From Kuschelorhynchus macadamiae (Eukaryota > Arthropoda > Insecta > Coleoptera > Curculionidae): DNA of 64,000 nt. The translations under genes and the position numbers were made by a program. The notes under the pieces were generated by a model, which was not told where the DNA came from, did not search any database, and worked only from the letters and a program-made list of their open reading frames with translations. This document shows positions 60,931 through 64,000 of the stretch, in pieces. The first letter of the stretch is position 1; the number at the start of each line of letters is the position of its first letter. The stretch covers positions 1-64,000 of the forward strand of contig JAUTXW010003400.1 of NCBI GenBank assembly GCA_030620095.1. The letters run 5' to 3'.

Positions 60931-63250
60931 CTGAAATATTGAAAGATCTGTTATTATATTGTAGGTTGATCGCCGATAACTAAAATGGGTATAACTTTGG
61001 GTCTCTACCTCAGAGGTCGTGAATTTGGTGCGCAAAGTCGCCAAAATAACAGTCGTAATTTGCAGAAATTCATCACTAAATATACTCAGCTTTGAAGGAA
61101 AACCTGGTGCTAAATGTTCTATATAGACCGGCTACATTAACTTATTTGAATTCTGAAAGGTTCTAGACTACGCAAGCTCTCTGGGGATAAATCGAGCAAA
61201 TGTACAAGCGTATTAGGTTATTAATCTAAATCTCATACAGCAACGATTACGCGAAAATTTCGCATATGCTGCAAAATATTCTGCCGGACTAGGGTTGCCA
61301 GATTCATCGGCCTAAATTCCGGGGATTCCATATATGCACGATCGAAATATAAGTTTTAATAAGTAAATAAAAACCCAAATTATATTAGTACATAAATACA
61401 TATTATTTTATTTTTTTAGTATGTTTCAAATTAAATTGACAACATTCCTAGCTAGATTTATTTAATCTTGATTTAATCCATAAGATAATTTTTTTTGGTA
61501 TTAGAAAACAAATATGAAAATTGAACAAAATACTTATTTTTAACACCAATTTAATATCTAACTGAGAGAAAAGCTTCTAACGCTGTTGCTGTTGTTAATT
61601 CTTACCATTTATATTTTCCCATGGACTTAGACAGTTTTTTTAAGGAGTTAAGGTGATCGAATATGTAAAGCTTCTGATATTGGCATGACCGAACCACCGT
61701 AGCGTGCGTGGTCCGGATGTTTCTGTGGTGGAAGGACGTGATTTGAAACCCACGCTAAACTGTAGAGCTCAGCACAAGGAACATATCAACAGGTCCTCGT
61801 CTTTCTCTACCCCTGTTTTCCTTTCTGTTCAATATAGGCTAGCAAAAAAGATTTCTCTGGTTTACTTGCCTTCGAACTTAGTTGCTATCTTAAATCAGGT
61901 GGTAAAATAGGTAATACATTTAAAATCATCCATTCAGGTTTATTTTTTGATTTTATAAAAGATTCTATTAATCCTATTTTTTAAAAAATGTTTTAAATCT
62001 AATAAAGAATTTTTAATATTATTATTTAGTTCTAGTTAGTTTTCATAATTTGTCACCGTCACGCTTATTTAACTAAATATTCTGAACGAGGATCATTATA
62101 ATTTACGAAAGTGTCCTTTATTAAATCGAATTATTATACTCTCTCATAAAAAATATTACTAAATGTTGAGACAAATATGAAAGAAAGTATGCTTTGGTAA
62201 GATTTTCAAAATCTTGACATGCTAACGGCAAATCTTCATTAAATAAGATAAATTAAGACCTCCATGTAAAATGTATCAACTATTGCATTTTTTATAGTTA
62301 GTTTTCGAATTTTAGGCGTGAATGACGATTCCTTTTTAATGAAGTTTTTGATTCGGTGTTTATGATGGAAGAGGGGTGAGAATGGGTACTTATTCGGCCA
62401 ATTATTGAAGAAAATGTGTGAAATTTACTTAAAAAAAATGTAATATTTGATCACTATTATGAAAAAGGGAAAAGAAAACATGAGCACTACGATTTGGATT
62501 GATTGGTTCAGCCTATTAATCTTCGTCAAAAACCTTCTCCGTCCTATTCAAGCAACCACGGTTTTATAAAGGCATCATCACTGCCTTACCGAGGAGGAAA
62601 AGCTGGTGACATCTACTAGAAATAATTCTCACCGAATAAATGTGACATTATCATTGCCGTCTTCTTGCTGGAGTATCTTGCATTCTGCAAATTCCTTCGG
62701 CTTCGAGTTTTTTGCATTCAAATACGCAGCTTTGCTGTGGTTTAGGTGTTATATGATAGCAGTGTATATCACGTGACTACCTTGGGTGTCATTTCTCAAG
62801 TGTTACATATAGCACTGCTCAGATGAGATTTATGTCTTTCTTTCTTCTTTCCAAGTGAATAATTTAATGCCGGTGGTTACATATAGATCTTTCAATTTTG
62901 GTGTGAAATTTAGGAGAATACGTACACTTATTGGCTTCAGTCGCTTTTTTCTAGTGAAGACCATTTTTTACAGTAAAAACACCATTTTTTAAAAAATGTT
63001 TAGACATCCCACGAAGGCCTGATGCCTAAGTATATTGTACGCCTACAGCTACGATACATCGTGGTTGACTTAATGAATCCGCACGCCCGGTAATCCAGGG
63101 CGAGGAGTCATTACTTGGTTTCTTATAATGAACTAAAAGAGCATTCTTACGATTAGGCAAGCGATACTCTCAAGAAAGTGTCTATAAAAACACCCAATTC
63201 GCCTGTGGTAGGGACTTGTTAGTTGGGATGCAATGGTTGTTATGAAAGCC
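60931..63250. other. Probable K2P upstream intron, no exon recognised
   Basis: No M1-type exon found on the minus strand. A possible tRNA-derived SINE fragment lies near 61,690-61,765: a box-A-like tagcgtgcgtgg and a box-B-like gatttgaaaccc about 45 bases on. Confidence 0.4.
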
Positions 63251-63251
63251 C

Positions 63252-63371
63252 ATGCACCAATCTATCAATATCTATATATTTAAAACACTATGCATCAATT
63301 TAACAAATGAACGAATATTTCATGCAGACTATGCACCAATCAATCAATATCTATATATTTAAAACACTAAG
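63252..63371. repeat. Direct repeat, two copies about 78 bases apart
   Basis: 'tgcaccaatc.atcaatatctatatatttaaaacacta' occurs at 63,252-63,291 and again at 63,331-63,370, nearly identical. A partial third 'tgcaccaattta' follows near 63,408. Confidence 0.75.
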
Positions 63372-63437
63372 CTAAAATGTTCAGCAAGCTCGTGAGAGAG
63401 TTATACTGCACCAATTTATAGACCTTTCAACACTATT

Positions 63438-64000
63438 TTATGACGTAAAAAGCTGCATTTTTGGCACACTGGTTGATAGTAGGATGTAGAGGTTAGATAA
63501 GAACGGATTTTTCAAAACTCAAATTTCAAGGGGGTGAAATCGCTCTTTAAATATTACAACATTTTATATTCAAAAAAACAGTTCTTTTTTCGAAGAAACA
63601 CTTAAACTCGCGTATATTATTTTCTATAGCAAGCGATTCTTCAAAATTCAAATTTCAAGGGGATGAAACCGCTCCATAAATATTACAATATTTTTTATTA
63701 AAAAACGGTTGATTTTTCGGAGAAACGCTTAAAGTCGTGTATTTTATTTGATTATTTTAAAATTTCTTAAAAATGTTTACAGGGTGTTTCAAAAAATGGG
63801 ACCAGGGTTTAATCACGATTCTGCTCAAACCGCTTGACGTAAAAAGCTGAATATTGAAGAATGTGGGAAGTTCGATAAGAAGAGATTTTTCAAAAATCAA
63901 ATTTTAAGGGGATGAAACCTTCTCTTAAATATTAAATTATATTATTACAATATTTTTTATTTAAAAAACGTAGTTTTTCAAAAAAAAACGCTTGAACCTG
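63438..64000. repeat. Tandem repeat, three copies, cut by window end
   Basis: Copies near 63,438-63,620, 63,624-63,750 and 63,836-64,000 share 'ttcaaaa.tcaaatttcaag', 'gggatgaaaccgctc..taaatatta', and 'aaacgcttaaa.tcgtgta'. A phrase 'tacagggtgtttcaaaaaat' (63,779) lies between copies 2 and 3, like the end of a TA-flanked element. Confidence 0.65.

Overview
The window looks like AT-rich nuclear DNA from an insect, most likely a beetle or another transposon-rich insect, though I cannot name the species. The evidence is split genes with GT/AG introns, very long (AT)n microsatellites, env-bearing gypsy-type (errantivirus-like) LTR elements with a tRNA-Ser primer site, a Ty1/copia element with an initiator-Met half-tRNA primer site, RTE-type non-LTR remains, several hAT families and DD41D mariner-like elements. 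Nothing prokaryotic is present.

Layout. 0-14 kb: a non-LTR endonuclease relic, a 2.2 kb (AT)n block, two short same-phase exon-like ORFs on the + strand (5.70-5.80 and 6.25-6.48 kb), long AT-rich stretches, and a broken hAT C-terminus next to a compound microsatellite. 14.5-18.6 kb: a decayed copia element with both LTRs and a perfect 5-bp target duplication. 19.3-26.5 kb: a three-level nest. A hAT element with an uninterrupted BED-finger transposase carries a second hAT (TTF/ZMYM1-like), whose first intron carries a palindromic MITE. Both hATs keep perfect 8-bp target duplications. 26.7-30.1 kb: two MITEs, a hAT terminus, and a Penelope-type region with a well-formed hammerhead ribozyme on the minus strand. 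30.2-36.7 kb: a defective env-bearing LTR element with about 97% identical LTRs. 36.7-38.5 kb: a DD41D mariner-like element with one nonsense codon. 38.6-45.5 kb: DD41D relics and an old hAT with a SCAND3/ZBED-like transposase relic.

46.7-60.9 kb: the only host gene I can identify with confidence, a minus-strand two-pore-domain potassium (K2P) channel. Two of its exons are visible (60,679-60,930 and 46,754-47,226). They join exactly inside the first-pore selectivity filter (TTLG|FG). The intervening intron of about 13.45 kb holds a second decayed env-bearing LTR element, a DD41D element with about 0.9 kb inverted arms nested inside it, long (AT)n runs and an RTE-type reverse transcriptase relic. 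The recognisable elements in the intron run antisense to the channel gene. 61-64 kb holds no recognisable gene, only diffuse repeats.

Most of what can be read here concerns how elements inserted into and decayed within one another. (AT)n tracts repeatedly sit at element ends or deletion junctions. The most noteworthy items are the hammerhead ribozyme, the K2P gene split at its filter codon with a non-canonical second pore, and DD41D elements whose inverted arms contain a second copy of the transposase N-terminus.
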